This document shows positions 26,463-35,867 of a stretch of DNA of 64,000 bases, piece by piece (position 1 is the first letter of the stretch; each line of letters opens with the position of its first letter). The stretch is taken from the NCBI RefSeq assembly GCF_002367995.1, contig NZ_AP018209.1, positions 62,001-126,000 on the forward strand. The letters are read 5' to 3'. Below the pieces are notes generated by a model. It was not told the DNA's origin and did no database searches. It saw only the letters and a program-made list of their open reading frames with translations. A program made the position numbers and the translations under genes. The stretch is from Calothrix brevissima NIES-22. Lineage in GTDB: Bacteria > Cyanobacteriota > Cyanobacteriia > Cyanobacteriales > Nostocaceae.

Positions 26463-28345
26463 TAAACAAGTACCTGATCTGGAAAGAATTCTGCTCCTAG
26501 TCCTTCAACAGTAGCCACAACCAATGCTCGGTCGAGAAACTCATTGCGGCGTTCGCAGGAAGTTTCCGCGATCAGTAGGCATCCGTGACAAGCAGATCCG
26601 TGTAAAAATCTTTCCTCTTGTACGTTATCTGGTTGATGTTGAGCGCATACTGGATCGTTAGAACAAAGTTTTCCCAACTCTAGGGCAACATTCAAATGTT
26701 CTTCAAGTTGATTGCCTACTTGTACAAGTCCCCCTAAAGTCCCCTCAGAACCGGGAGAACCAGTATATAAAAGGATGCCATAACCTGCATCACTGGCATA
26801 GATGCGTTCACGAATTGAACTAGCAGCATAACCACATTCCAAAGACACTGCTGTAATCAAGAGGTGTGATAGGGAATGCAGCATAATATAAGGAAGTCCA
26901 GGGAAAATGGCTTTTTCAGGGGGAATGCCTTTGCGATCGCGCCAGACATTGAAACCCCTTTCTAATTTTTGCCCCTGTTGTTTAACAGCCTTCCGTTGTT
27001 GCCAATCTTTTATCGCTTGTTTGTTGAAGGCAATAAATACCCCTTCGCCTTTATTTTCAATCGTAGGCACCCACTGACGTTCAAAATCCAAATCAGCACG
27101 CCGCACATTAATGCTTAAATCATCAATTTCTCCTTCAATATTAGGGATGGATGCCTCAAAACGAGTAAAGCCAACTTGGGCAATCACTTCTCGCAGACGA
27201 TGCACCAACACTACCTGTTCTATAAATGGCAATAGTGCTGGATTGAAATTATCTAACTTGCGTTTACTAGCGTAAAACTCGTCATTAGAAGTACCTATTT
27301 CTGCTGAACAAGAAAGTAAGGCTTCAATTTCTACTTGTTTGATGGTTTTAGAATCGCTGCTTCTTCCACTTTGACGGCGTTGAATTTCTGCCCAAACCAC
27401 CTCCGATCCAAATTTAGTTAAATCAGCATACTTAGGATTCCTTCTTAGATTTTTTTGCACCTCATCCAAGTCTTCCCAATATTCCAAGTCCTTTAAGTAA
27501 TAGCGATCTACTACTTGTTTCAATTGCTCATCAGCATCTGGAATCGAAATCACGCTGAGGGTTTGAGCAAAATAAGCATTACTAGCAGAACGTACCAAAA
27601 GACGGTTATGTTCTGGTTCGTTGGTTTGGACAATATTACCTGATTTATCTGGGGCACAAACCCAACAAGGTTCCTGAGCTTTAGCACCCAGCCAAGGACG
27701 ATGCCCTTGGCATTGTCCGAAAACTTTGGAATTTTTGGCTTTAGCTATGGAAAGTGGACGACGGGCATCGCAGTCTTGACATCGAACAAAAATTTCTTCA
27801 AAGTCATTGCCAGAGCCACCTTCATCTAGCCACAGTTGTCCCCGACAGGTGGTTTTAAAATCATTATGGGCAAAGGCGTACCAGTCTATATCGCTTAGAT
27901 GTCCATTTATACAAGCTTGTACAAAGCGGACTGGTACGTATGACACGTGCTGTCCTTCAAATTTTGATCCCTCCTTAACTGTTCGCCAGTTAGCTAGGGG
28001 ACGGGTACGGTAATCTTTACCGTTGAAGCGAATGGTTTGATCAACTTGAGCTACAAACCAAGCAGGAAAAATAAATGCATCCACACCAGTAAGAGGCATA
28101 TTCGGGTCTGAAGTCTCTCGTGGTGGACTAAATAGTTCGATATTCTTAACTTGCAGCATTTCGCAGACTTTATCTTTCAAACGGTCTTCACGAATGGGCT
28201 GCATTTCACCTTTCCAGTAGGTCAATCCCCCAATTACTACCGAGTATTTAGGTAAATCTACCATCGCTCCTGGACCAAAGGTTGATAAAAGCTGGCTTTG
28301 GCGGATTTCTGCTTGTGGTTTTATTTTATTATTTGACTTCTTCAT
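26462..28345 (-). CDS. drmB: DISARM protein DrmB (DUF1998)
   Basis: 627 residues. The C-terminal part matches DUF1998: MLHSLSHLLITAVSLECGY, LYTGSPGSEGTLGGLV, and the Cys-rich end (CSNDPVC, CHGCLLIAETSC), a probable zinc site. A further Cys cluster lies at CQDCDARRPLS and CWVC. DrmB pairs with DrmA in DISARM as the core complex. It overlaps drmA and drmC by one base each. Confidence 0.92.
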   Translation of the reverse strand: MKKSNNKIKPQAEIRQSQLLSTFGPGAMVDLPKYSVVIGGLTYWKGEMQPIREDRLKDKVCEMLQVKNIELFSPPRETSDPNMPLTGVDAFIFPAWFVAQVDQTIRFNGKDYRTRPLANWRTVKEGSKFEGQHVSYVPVRFVQACINGHLSDIDWYAFAHNDFKTTCRGQLWLDEGGSGNDFEEIFVRCQDCDARRPLSIAKAKNSKVFGQCQGHRPWLGAKAQEPCWVCAPDKSGNIVQTNEPEHNRLLVRSASNAYFAQTLSVISIPDADEQLKQVVDRYYLKDLEYWEDLDEVQKNLRRNPKYADLTKFGSEVVWAEIQRRQSGRSSDSKTIKQVEIEALLSCSAEIGTSNDEFYASKRKLDNFNPALLPFIEQVVLVHRLREVIAQVGFTRFEASIPNIEGEIDDLSINVRRADLDFERQWVPTIENKGEGVFIAFNKQAIKDWQQRKAVKQQGQKLERGFNVWRDRKGIPPEKAIFPGLPYIMLHSLSHLLITAVSLECGYAASSIRERIYASDAGYGILLYTGSPGSEGTLGGLVQVGNQLEEHLNVALELGKLCSNDPVCAQHQPDNVQEERFLHGSACHGCLLIAETSCERRNEFLDRALVVATVEGLGAEFFPDQVLV

Positions 28346-31300
28346 TAAACCTCTTCCTCTATTTCTAAACCAACGGGGTCACGCACAAAAAGTTTCACTA
28401 CTGGCTCGACATCCCGCAAGCTGCGTTGGGCTTTGAATTTTTGCCGATCGCTACTTTCTTTGTCCGCCTTGGGGTCAAGGGCATCAAGTAGTAAAGGGGC
28501 TGCCATCTCTATTTCATTGCGTTGATATTGTAGGCGTTGGTCTTGCACGGCAATATGTTGCCATGTATCTAAACGGTCTATAACTTGTCGCCGGATTTCT
28601 TGACGCAGACTTTCGGCTTCATCGGCTTTTAAGGGGCTATGTCCTTCTGCACGTTTAACGATCACATCCACCACAAAATCTAAAAGCAGGCGATGTTGGG
28701 TAATTTGAGCAGCACCTAGAGGCGCTGTCATTTCTGCATTACCTAATCTGGCAAGGGCAACGGTAACACCTGATAAACCCCGATCGATGGCGCGGGGTGA
28801 GAAGGGAGTAACGCTACTTGCTTCCACTGTGCGGTAGAAAGTATCATGCCAGATTTGAAAACGTTCGTAGTGAGAGCGATCACGCGGTCGGTGAATGTTG
28901 AGTAAGGTAACGACTAAACCAGGTTTTTCGGCTTCTCGACCGACGCGGCTGGTGGCTTGGATGTATTCGGCAGTGGTTTTCGGCTGTCCTAAAACTACCA
29001 TCAGCCCTAAGCGGGTGATATCTAGCCCTACGGAAATCATGTTAGTTGCTAGGGCAATATCAACTCTTTCTTTCTCATGAAAAGGTAAAGCTAGACGACG
29101 TTTGGTATTAGCAACTTTGTTGGTGCTGATGCGAGAGGTTAACTCTTCCGGTTCATCATCAATTTTGCGATCGCAAAATAAGCTAAACGGTTCTTGGTAG
29201 CGACGGCGATCGCCATAATGACTCAGGCGCGAGTTTACCTCATCCTCCACTAGGCGGCGACTACCACCCAATTCTCGCAGAGAATTAAAATAACCTAGCA
29301 GTGTCATATAAGGGTCAGCAGGATTATGCTGATTTGTTTTCCCGCCGGCATCTTCCCAAGCTTGTTTAGCTGCTCCCAACAGGGCTAAGTATGCTCGTAA
29401 CAGAACTACTTTAAGGCTGCGTCCTTGGGCTACAACTCCGACATAAAGCCGTCCCGGTGTTTTGGTAATTGGTACGGTTTCGGCAAAAAAGGAGTCGTGG
29501 CGATCGGGCCCAGGAGGCGGAAAAATATCTACCTGGCTGTGACTAAACAAAGCTTGAATTTGGCGCTCTGCACGGCGGACTGTAGCAGTGGAGGCAATAA
29601 TCTTCGGTCGGATAGTTTTATCATTGTGCGTCACACTACACAGAACATCGATAACCGTTTCGTATAATCCCACCATTGTTCCCAGAGGCCCAGAAATCAA
29701 GTGCAATTCGTCTTGAATAATCAAATCTGGTGGAGGTAAATTTTTGTCTAAGGCTCGACCTTTGGTTTTAGCATCAGCTGGCCCAGTGAATCCTACTTTT
29801 TCATCAAAATGAGTTACCTTGCCAAATAACGCTCCAGTTTGACCAACCCAAGGCAGATTCGCAAATTTATCAACGGTGGAAATTATGAAGCAAGGAAGCC
29901 GTCGATAGATTTGTTCATCTACGGCAACGATGGGTAGGGGGTTGTTGCCTTTAAATACACAAGCAGATTGACCATCTGCGTGTTTTTTCCGATTGTCGCA
30001 GATTACCCGCAGGTCAGTAGGTGCATCGGCAAGTGGTAAAAGTTGAAACGATCGCGCTTTCAATTCCGTGCCGCACCAAGGACACCTTTCTAGGGGAATC
30101 GGCTTTGGTTTATGAGGATAATGCCGCTCAAATTCTTGAGTCCGCGCCCAAGCTGAATTATCTTTATCGCCTTTTTTACCCATTTTATTGGGTGTGGCAC
30201 CCTGCCCAACCCACAACCCAATCTCAAAGGGATGCTTACCTAGTCTAGGATTTTGCTGACGTTCTAGTTCTAAGGCACAGATGAGGGTTGCGGCTCTTTC
30301 CAATTGGTCTAGGGTCAGGAGGCGCAGAGTGTAGCGCATGAGAACGCTGACACCAGCAGAGTGGATACTAGGATCGCGCAGACGACGCAGCACCAGAGTG
30401 AACGCTGCCAACCCTAAATAGGCTTCGGTTTTGCCGCCACCTGTGGGAAAGAACAGCAAATCGACAATTTCCCGATCTGGATGTTCTGGTTGAGCAATGC
30501 TCAGGATGTTCAACAGCAGAAAAGCTAGCTGGAAAGGTCGCCACTTCGGTGGTGAAAAGTCTTCAGGGGATTTGTCTGGATTATCGTGAGTTAGGCGTTG
30601 TCTTCTAGCAGTTGCTAAGGCTTGGTTAGCAATTTGAAAAGCTTCTAACACCAGAGGATCGTCTAAAGCTTGTAATCCGGCGGCAATGCGTTGCTTAATT
30701 CTGCTAGCTGTGGTTAATAATTCACTAGCAATTTTTCCTTGGTGCGGTTCAGTGGGGGCTGCGGCTTGCTGTTGGGCAATCCAGTCAGTATATGCAGTCA
30801 CCATTGGGTAAACCATCTGAGAGATTGTTGCCGCGTCTTTTGCCTTAGCTAGTGCTTCCATGCCTAGTTCTAGCCCCGAAATTTCTGCTGGTTCTACTCT
30901 GGCCACCTCTGCTGTGGGCATCCAGTTAGTACGAATTTCTTGACAGATATGATTTGAGCCAAGGATAGTAATAGCAGAAACGTTGTGTCCAACAGCATAT
31001 TCGCAATCGTTGCGGTATTGCAGGCTTGACACCGCTTCGTCCCTGTCTTGGCTGTTTTGCCCCCGCAAGTTAGGGCGGGATACAAAAGCGTCATCTGTGC
31101 AGATGGTGAGGCAGGCTTGAAAAATAAAACTGATGTCGTGCTTTTGGTTGGGATTGTTGCTGCGGTAGTTAACTAAGAATACTGAAACTGAACGCGTACC
31201 AACAGGGAGTTTTTGTTGAGGTGATGAAGCTACAGCCCGATTTGACACAAATAACTTTAAGCCGTTGCTGTCTGGAACTTCAATCTGAATTTTTCGTTGA

Positions 31301-31767
31301 TTTCCCAGCAGAGAAATAGGCATACTAATGCAATGAGGAGAGCGTTGCCATAATTCTTGCTTGGCTGGCTGGGGATTCTCGTTATCATCTAATTCTGTTT
31401 CGCTTTCAAGAAATTGGTAGTCACCCCACTGCACAGTTATATTCAGTTCTGTGGTATTTTCTGGGAGAAGAAAGCTCAAGCCAATGGAAGAAGGAAAGTG
31501 AGCTTTACGGGCTGAGGAGGCTTCGGGAGCATTGGCATCTTCATTAGTATCACTGCTACTAAGTTGTTCGAGTGTGTCGTCTGCTGTTTCGTCCGATCGC
31601 ACTTCAACAGGCGCTCCAAAAGGTACTAAAAAACCTGTAAGATACCACTTAGAAGGAGCTTGGGTGAGGATTTCCTCGGCATATTCAACATCATCAGGGG
31701 TGGGGCCAACCAAGTCTAGTTGCATGGCGCGGATTAGATGCGATCGCACTTCGGCAGATGTGGTCAT
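28345..31767 (-). CDS. drmA: DISARM helicase DrmA
   Basis: 1140 residues, superfamily 2 helicase. Walker A GGGKT near residue 443 (FFPTGGGKTEAYLGL), Walker B DELH near 684 (LIIQDELHLISG), SAT motif (IIASTATVRRA), and the second helicase lobe near 940 (SVGLDITRLGLMVV then TSRVGR). DrmA is the DNA-translocating core subunit of DISARM with DrmB. Its end overlaps drmB by 1 bp. A 111-bp gap with a heptamer repeat separates it from the methylase gene upstream. Confidence 0.95.
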   Translation of the reverse strand: MTTSAEVRSHLIRAMQLDLVGPTPDDVEYAEEILTQAPSKWYLTGFLVPFGAPVEVRSDETADDTLEQLSSSDTNEDANAPEASSARKAHFPSSIGLSFLLPENTTELNITVQWGDYQFLESETELDDNENPQPAKQELWQRSPHCISMPISLLGNQRKIQIEVPDSNGLKLFVSNRAVASSPQQKLPVGTRSVSVFLVNYRSNNPNQKHDISFIFQACLTICTDDAFVSRPNLRGQNSQDRDEAVSSLQYRNDCEYAVGHNVSAITILGSNHICQEIRTNWMPTAEVARVEPAEISGLELGMEALAKAKDAATISQMVYPMVTAYTDWIAQQQAAAPTEPHQGKIASELLTTASRIKQRIAAGLQALDDPLVLEAFQIANQALATARRQRLTHDNPDKSPEDFSPPKWRPFQLAFLLLNILSIAQPEHPDREIVDLLFFPTGGGKTEAYLGLAAFTLVLRRLRDPSIHSAGVSVLMRYTLRLLTLDQLERAATLICALELERQQNPRLGKHPFEIGLWVGQGATPNKMGKKGDKDNSAWARTQEFERHYPHKPKPIPLERCPWCGTELKARSFQLLPLADAPTDLRVICDNRKKHADGQSACVFKGNNPLPIVAVDEQIYRRLPCFIISTVDKFANLPWVGQTGALFGKVTHFDEKVGFTGPADAKTKGRALDKNLPPPDLIIQDELHLISGPLGTMVGLYETVIDVLCSVTHNDKTIRPKIIASTATVRRAERQIQALFSHSQVDIFPPPGPDRHDSFFAETVPITKTPGRLYVGVVAQGRSLKVVLLRAYLALLGAAKQAWEDAGGKTNQHNPADPYMTLLGYFNSLRELGGSRRLVEDEVNSRLSHYGDRRRYQEPFSLFCDRKIDDEPEELTSRISTNKVANTKRRLALPFHEKERVDIALATNMISVGLDITRLGLMVVLGQPKTTAEYIQATSRVGREAEKPGLVVTLLNIHRPRDRSHYERFQIWHDTFYRTVEASSVTPFSPRAIDRGLSGVTVALARLGNAEMTAPLGAAQITQHRLLLDFVVDVIVKRAEGHSPLKADEAESLRQEIRRQVIDRLDTWQHIAVQDQRLQYQRNEIEMAAPLLLDALDPKADKESSDRQKFKAQRSLRDVEPVVKLFVRDPVGLEIEEEV

Positions 31768-31779
31768 AATGAGGGCAGA

Positions 31780-31806
31780 GAACAGGGAATAGGGAACAGG
31801 GAACAG
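31780..31806. repeat. Short tandem repeat between drmMI and drmA
   Basis: GGGAACA/GGGAATA units in tandem, an STRR-like heptamer repeat in the only sizeable gap (111 bp) inside the DISARM operon. Confidence 0.65.
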
Positions 31807-31878
31807 TAAGTGTTCATAAATGATTTAGGATGGCTATGCTTTTTTGGGAATTCATCGGTATGGCTAACGTTGAACCTG

Positions 31879-34800
31879 TCACATAGAAGTAGAGGGAAAA
31901 TCAGGAATAGTTAAAGTCGTTTCCGTCGCCTTGCGAGATTTCGCTACTTTTTTAGTATTCCCTTTTGCCTTGGATTTCTCAGCAGCTTTACCGCCTAAAA
32001 TTTCCGCTTCGGCGCGTTGCTGGTTGAGTTCGAGTAAACGGGCTAATACTTCGTCGTGAATTTCTTCAGGCCAACGGTAGCGCCAAGGCTTTTTCTTCTG
32101 GCGTTTGCTGGTGTTTTCGTCGTCTTCTTCGTCTTCGTAGTCAAGCAGGAAGGTACAATTTGTGGAAATATCTGTCCAGCCGTAAGCATCGAGGACAGCC
32201 CGATCCATTTGGGCGTGGAGCAAGCGTAGTTGTAAAATATCGGGGTGGCGTTCGTCGGGATCGTGGAAGCGGTTGTATGTGTCGGTGAGTCCCTGGTTGT
32301 TGCGAACCATTAAGGCGGCGCGGTATTCGTAGTAGGTTTTTCCTAAAGTTTCTAGGGTGGGGTTGGTTTCCCAGTTTTCGGGGAAAGGGAAGGTTTGAAA
32401 ACAGTCTGAGGGGGAATAGTTAAGTCTATCCTCTAAAGTAGAAGAGAAAAATCTTGCAAAAATTTCGTGAATACGACTTTGCAGAATAGCTAAAACTGTA
32501 TAACTACTCATTGCAAAAACAACTGTCTTATGTGCATAAACCATTCCAGTTGGTAGAAATACAAAAGAAATATATTTACTGACAATACAACAAACTAATA
32601 CACGATTAAGAGGGGCGATCGCTTTAAACAAAGCTGGTGTCGTTTCACCAAAACGCCACCAATAACGAGAACGAATTTCACGATTTTGTGCTAATCGTGA
32701 AGGCTTAACTTTTTCTTCTACAATTTTCATCAAATCAGGATATTCCCAAGCCTCTGCCTCGCTCATTTCACCAAAGTTAATCACATAACGATGATGTGCA
32801 TGAGTTGGACTTGAGTTTACCTCTTCACCCCCGATATAAGGAAAAATTCTCTCGGCATTTTTAGGATTTTGTTCAATCAATTGGTGCATTTTAGAAATGG
32901 GTGTAGCATCAGTATTAGAATCATCAAATGTAAAACCCATTCCTAATACGATGCTACCAATAAAGCTTTTATCAACATTCGCCAATAACACCTTTGGATT
33001 TTCATTGCCTCCTGCATGAAATAAAAACGCAGAAATTAAGTTAACCTCTCTTCCATCTAGCAATTTTCTATTTTCGTATTTTCCTTTAAAAACATGAATA
33101 ACACTCACCACAACCGCCGCTAAACCCGGCCACTTTAACCGCTTTTGAGCATTGTAAATCGTACCGCCCTGCTCACAGATATATCTCAAACCAGTGCTGC
33201 GAGTGTCACCTTGGGCAATGGTATTTGTAGCAATCAATCCAAAACATCCAGACTGGCGTAAGAGGCTAAACGCTCGTCGGAAAAAATGCGCTACCAAATC
33301 AGCATTCCCATGAGATTCGGGATTAACAACTTTCAACCAATCCTGATAACCAGAAGCATGAGCATTTATTGTTGTATTCTTCCCTGCAAATGGCGGATTA
33401 CCAACAATTGCATCAAACCCTGGATTATCTCTATCAAATACCTCTGGAAATTCAATCTCCCAATTAAAGGTGGGAACTGGTTTCTCCCCATACCGCAATT
33501 CTGCACAAATTCGCCTGACATCTAAATCATCTTCCTGATTTTTCTGCCATTGATAAAACTTCAACCATGAATTATCACGCTCATCCTTTCTCGCCTTGTC
33601 CTTATCTTTGGCGAAAAATGAAGCAATAACCAAATCCCCTTTCAGCCGAATATCCCCCAACTCTGTTTCTATATTTTCGTAAAAATCGCGCTTGGCTGCA
33701 TAATCATCTTCATCTAAATTGTGAATTCCATTGCGATAAAACTTCGCTTTCTCCATTGATAGATTAAACAAAGGTGAGTTTAGGTCTTTATAAGTCTTGT
33801 CTTCATCCCAAGTAAACGTTTTAATCTGTTCAGAAGTTAACCCAACTAAAGAATCTCCCCACTTCAAAGCATGGTCTAAAAATGTAAAAGGATGAGCCTT
33901 CGCCAAAGTCGCCAGCCACAAAGATAACTTAGCCAAATTTACCGCAAAGGGGTTTTTATCCACACCATACAAACACCGTTGTGCTACTAACCGCCGCGCA
34001 TAAAGTAATGGTTCTTCATCAATTGGAATTTCAGGTAATACGTTCTGTTTATTCCACGCTTCAACTAATTTCTCTGCCAACTGACGACAACTTTCTACCA
34101 AAAATGCGCCCGAACCCATCGCCAAATCACAAACTTTCAACTCTAAAATCTGCTCAGGTGTGGGGTTTTCTCCCAAAGCCTCTAAAATTGGTCTGAGGGT
34201 TTCTTTCACAATCGGCTCAGTCAAAGCACGAGGCGTATAATGAGAACCACTACGCCGCCGTTCTTCCCCCGGTTGCAAATATAAAGAACCCATAGGCATT
34301 AAACTCGGCGTTTTCGGTGATACCTTGCGTCCTAAAGCTGCCACTACATCCTCTGGTGTCCTCGCATCCTTTAATTCAGTTAGGGATTTACCAGTAATTT
34401 CGCAACCAGCAAAATCCTTTAAATATTTAGCCCGTTCTCCCGCCTTAGTTTTGAGAATGTCCCCAACGCTGACAACAACTGTCACCGAAGATTTAGAACC
34501 TTTGGGTTTACTCCAAACACCGATAGCAGGACTACTTGCTCTTTCTACCTCATAGCCGGCGGCTGCCTCATAGACAGACCCAATTTGCTCAACCGCCAAG
34601 GAACGGTAAGATAGGCGTTCTCCATCAAGTACCAGTAACCCTTGCAATACCCTGTGAATTACCCCATCTGAAACGCGAGGGGGTTCAAGACTTTCCCCTG
34701 TTTGATATTTTGTAGATTGGAGACGACCTTCTAAAAACGGATATTCATCTGGGTCAAATAGTTGCCCATGACGAGCAGGTAAGTACAAATCAGCATGACC

Positions 34801-35853
34801 GCCGCCATCGTAAACCAAACGAAACAGACTCAGCAACCATGCCCAAGCACCATACCTCTGATCCATTGTATCTGGGTAGTTGCCTGCATCTTCTCTCAAG
34901 CGCTCGTAAAGTCCACTAACTGAGTAGTAGCGTGTATAAACTGCATCTTGAGACATCAGCCCCCGATCTTCAGCGTAAAGCAGGAACACCAACCGCAGCA
35001 AGACGGTAATCAGTCCACCGTAAATATGCTGAGGCGCATTGATTGCAATGTCACTTACTAAGCCGCTTTTAGTGGTTGCATCTGCTATTTGGAAGCCGCG
35101 CAGTAAATCCCATAATGCCTCTAATACCTGCTCTGCTAGCTTTATAGAGACATCGTTTTGATATTTACGGCTTTTTTCTAGGATTGCAGACAAACGGCGA
35201 TCGCTAGGGACATTAAACAGTCGGTCAGCCGAGAGCAACATCTCCATTGCACCCAAAATCAACCGCCCAGATACCTCACACATTGCCTGTATAGGAAAAG
35301 TTAGGTGTCCCGATGACTCCCCAAGCGGTGCATAAACCAAACGCAATTCTGTACCGTTGCACAATAGCCCAGTATAAACTTTCGTTTCTTTCAAAAGGCG
35401 CTCAAACTTAGACTGGGGGCTGGCGTGCCAACCAGTAGATTTACTATCCTCCGCCCCAGCGTTGTCAAGTTCAGTACCATCAGGAAGCACCTGTACCAGC
35501 ATCATCCAACCGCTATTTGGGTCGGGTACAGCATACGTGGGTGTCAAAACTTCGTTGTAATCTGGGAGTGCGATCGCTAATTCTTCTGGACTGGCAACTA
35601 AATCTTCTGCCTGCCAACCTAAAACATTGATAGTGAAAGCAGGAAAGTCGTCAATTTTAAAGGTTTCCTTGCCTATCTCACCGGGCAGAGGTTCACGTTT
35701 GGCAACTGTAGCGAGTGTTTGTTGCAGTTCCACCACATTGCGGTTAACCACAGCTTGGGCTGCTGACAATGCAGGCGGAGACACCACCAACCCCACAGGC
35801 TGGAGAAAGCCCAACCATTCTTTATGTAACCGAATTTCTGGATCGTTTGCCAT
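31879..35853 (-). CDS. drmMI: DISARM class 1 DNA methyltransferase DrmMI
   Basis: 1324 residues. SAM-binding motif I near residue 579 (LKVCDLAMGSGAFLVESCR), catalytic NPPF near 818 (AIVGNPPFAGKN), typical of N6-adenine methylases of the Eco57I/type IIG-like group. The long N-terminus and C-terminus are usual for class 1 DISARM methylases. It marks host DNA so that the DrmAB complex spares it. The C-terminus is Lys-rich (KSKAKGNTKKVAKSRKA). 14 bp downstream of drmD, 111 bp upstream of drmA. Confidence 0.95.
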   Translation of the reverse strand: MANDPEIRLHKEWLGFLQPVGLVVSPPALSAAQAVVNRNVVELQQTLATVAKREPLPGEIGKETFKIDDFPAFTINVLGWQAEDLVASPEELAIALPDYNEVLTPTYAVPDPNSGWMMLVQVLPDGTELDNAGAEDSKSTGWHASPQSKFERLLKETKVYTGLLCNGTELRLVYAPLGESSGHLTFPIQAMCEVSGRLILGAMEMLLSADRLFNVPSDRRLSAILEKSRKYQNDVSIKLAEQVLEALWDLLRGFQIADATTKSGLVSDIAINAPQHIYGGLITVLLRLVFLLYAEDRGLMSQDAVYTRYYSVSGLYERLREDAGNYPDTMDQRYGAWAWLLSLFRLVYDGGGHADLYLPARHGQLFDPDEYPFLEGRLQSTKYQTGESLEPPRVSDGVIHRVLQGLLVLDGERLSYRSLAVEQIGSVYEAAAGYEVERASSPAIGVWSKPKGSKSSVTVVVSVGDILKTKAGERAKYLKDFAGCEITGKSLTELKDARTPEDVVAALGRKVSPKTPSLMPMGSLYLQPGEERRRSGSHYTPRALTEPIVKETLRPILEALGENPTPEQILELKVCDLAMGSGAFLVESCRQLAEKLVEAWNKQNVLPEIPIDEEPLLYARRLVAQRCLYGVDKNPFAVNLAKLSLWLATLAKAHPFTFLDHALKWGDSLVGLTSEQIKTFTWDEDKTYKDLNSPLFNLSMEKAKFYRNGIHNLDEDDYAAKRDFYENIETELGDIRLKGDLVIASFFAKDKDKARKDERDNSWLKFYQWQKNQEDDLDVRRICAELRYGEKPVPTFNWEIEFPEVFDRDNPGFDAIVGNPPFAGKNTTINAHASGYQDWLKVVNPESHGNADLVAHFFRRAFSLLRQSGCFGLIATNTIAQGDTRSTGLRYICEQGGTIYNAQKRLKWPGLAAVVVSVIHVFKGKYENRKLLDGREVNLISAFLFHAGGNENPKVLLANVDKSFIGSIVLGMGFTFDDSNTDATPISKMHQLIEQNPKNAERIFPYIGGEEVNSSPTHAHHRYVINFGEMSEAEAWEYPDLMKIVEEKVKPSRLAQNREIRSRYWWRFGETTPALFKAIAPLNRVLVCCIVSKYISFVFLPTGMVYAHKTVVFAMSSYTVLAILQSRIHEIFARFFSSTLEDRLNYSPSDCFQTFPFPENWETNPTLETLGKTYYEYRAALMVRNNQGLTDTYNRFHDPDERHPDILQLRLLHAQMDRAVLDAYGWTDISTNCTFLLDYEDEEDDENTSKRQKKKPWRYRWPEEIHDEVLARLLELNQQRAEAEILGGKAAEKSKAKGNTKKVAKSRKATETTLTIPDFPSTSM

Positions 35854-35867
35854 TGTTTATACTCCCT

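Noticed and set aside
31768-31878. Possible small gene between drmMI and drmA
   Set aside because: Only a heptamer repeat is present; no start and ribosome-binding site.
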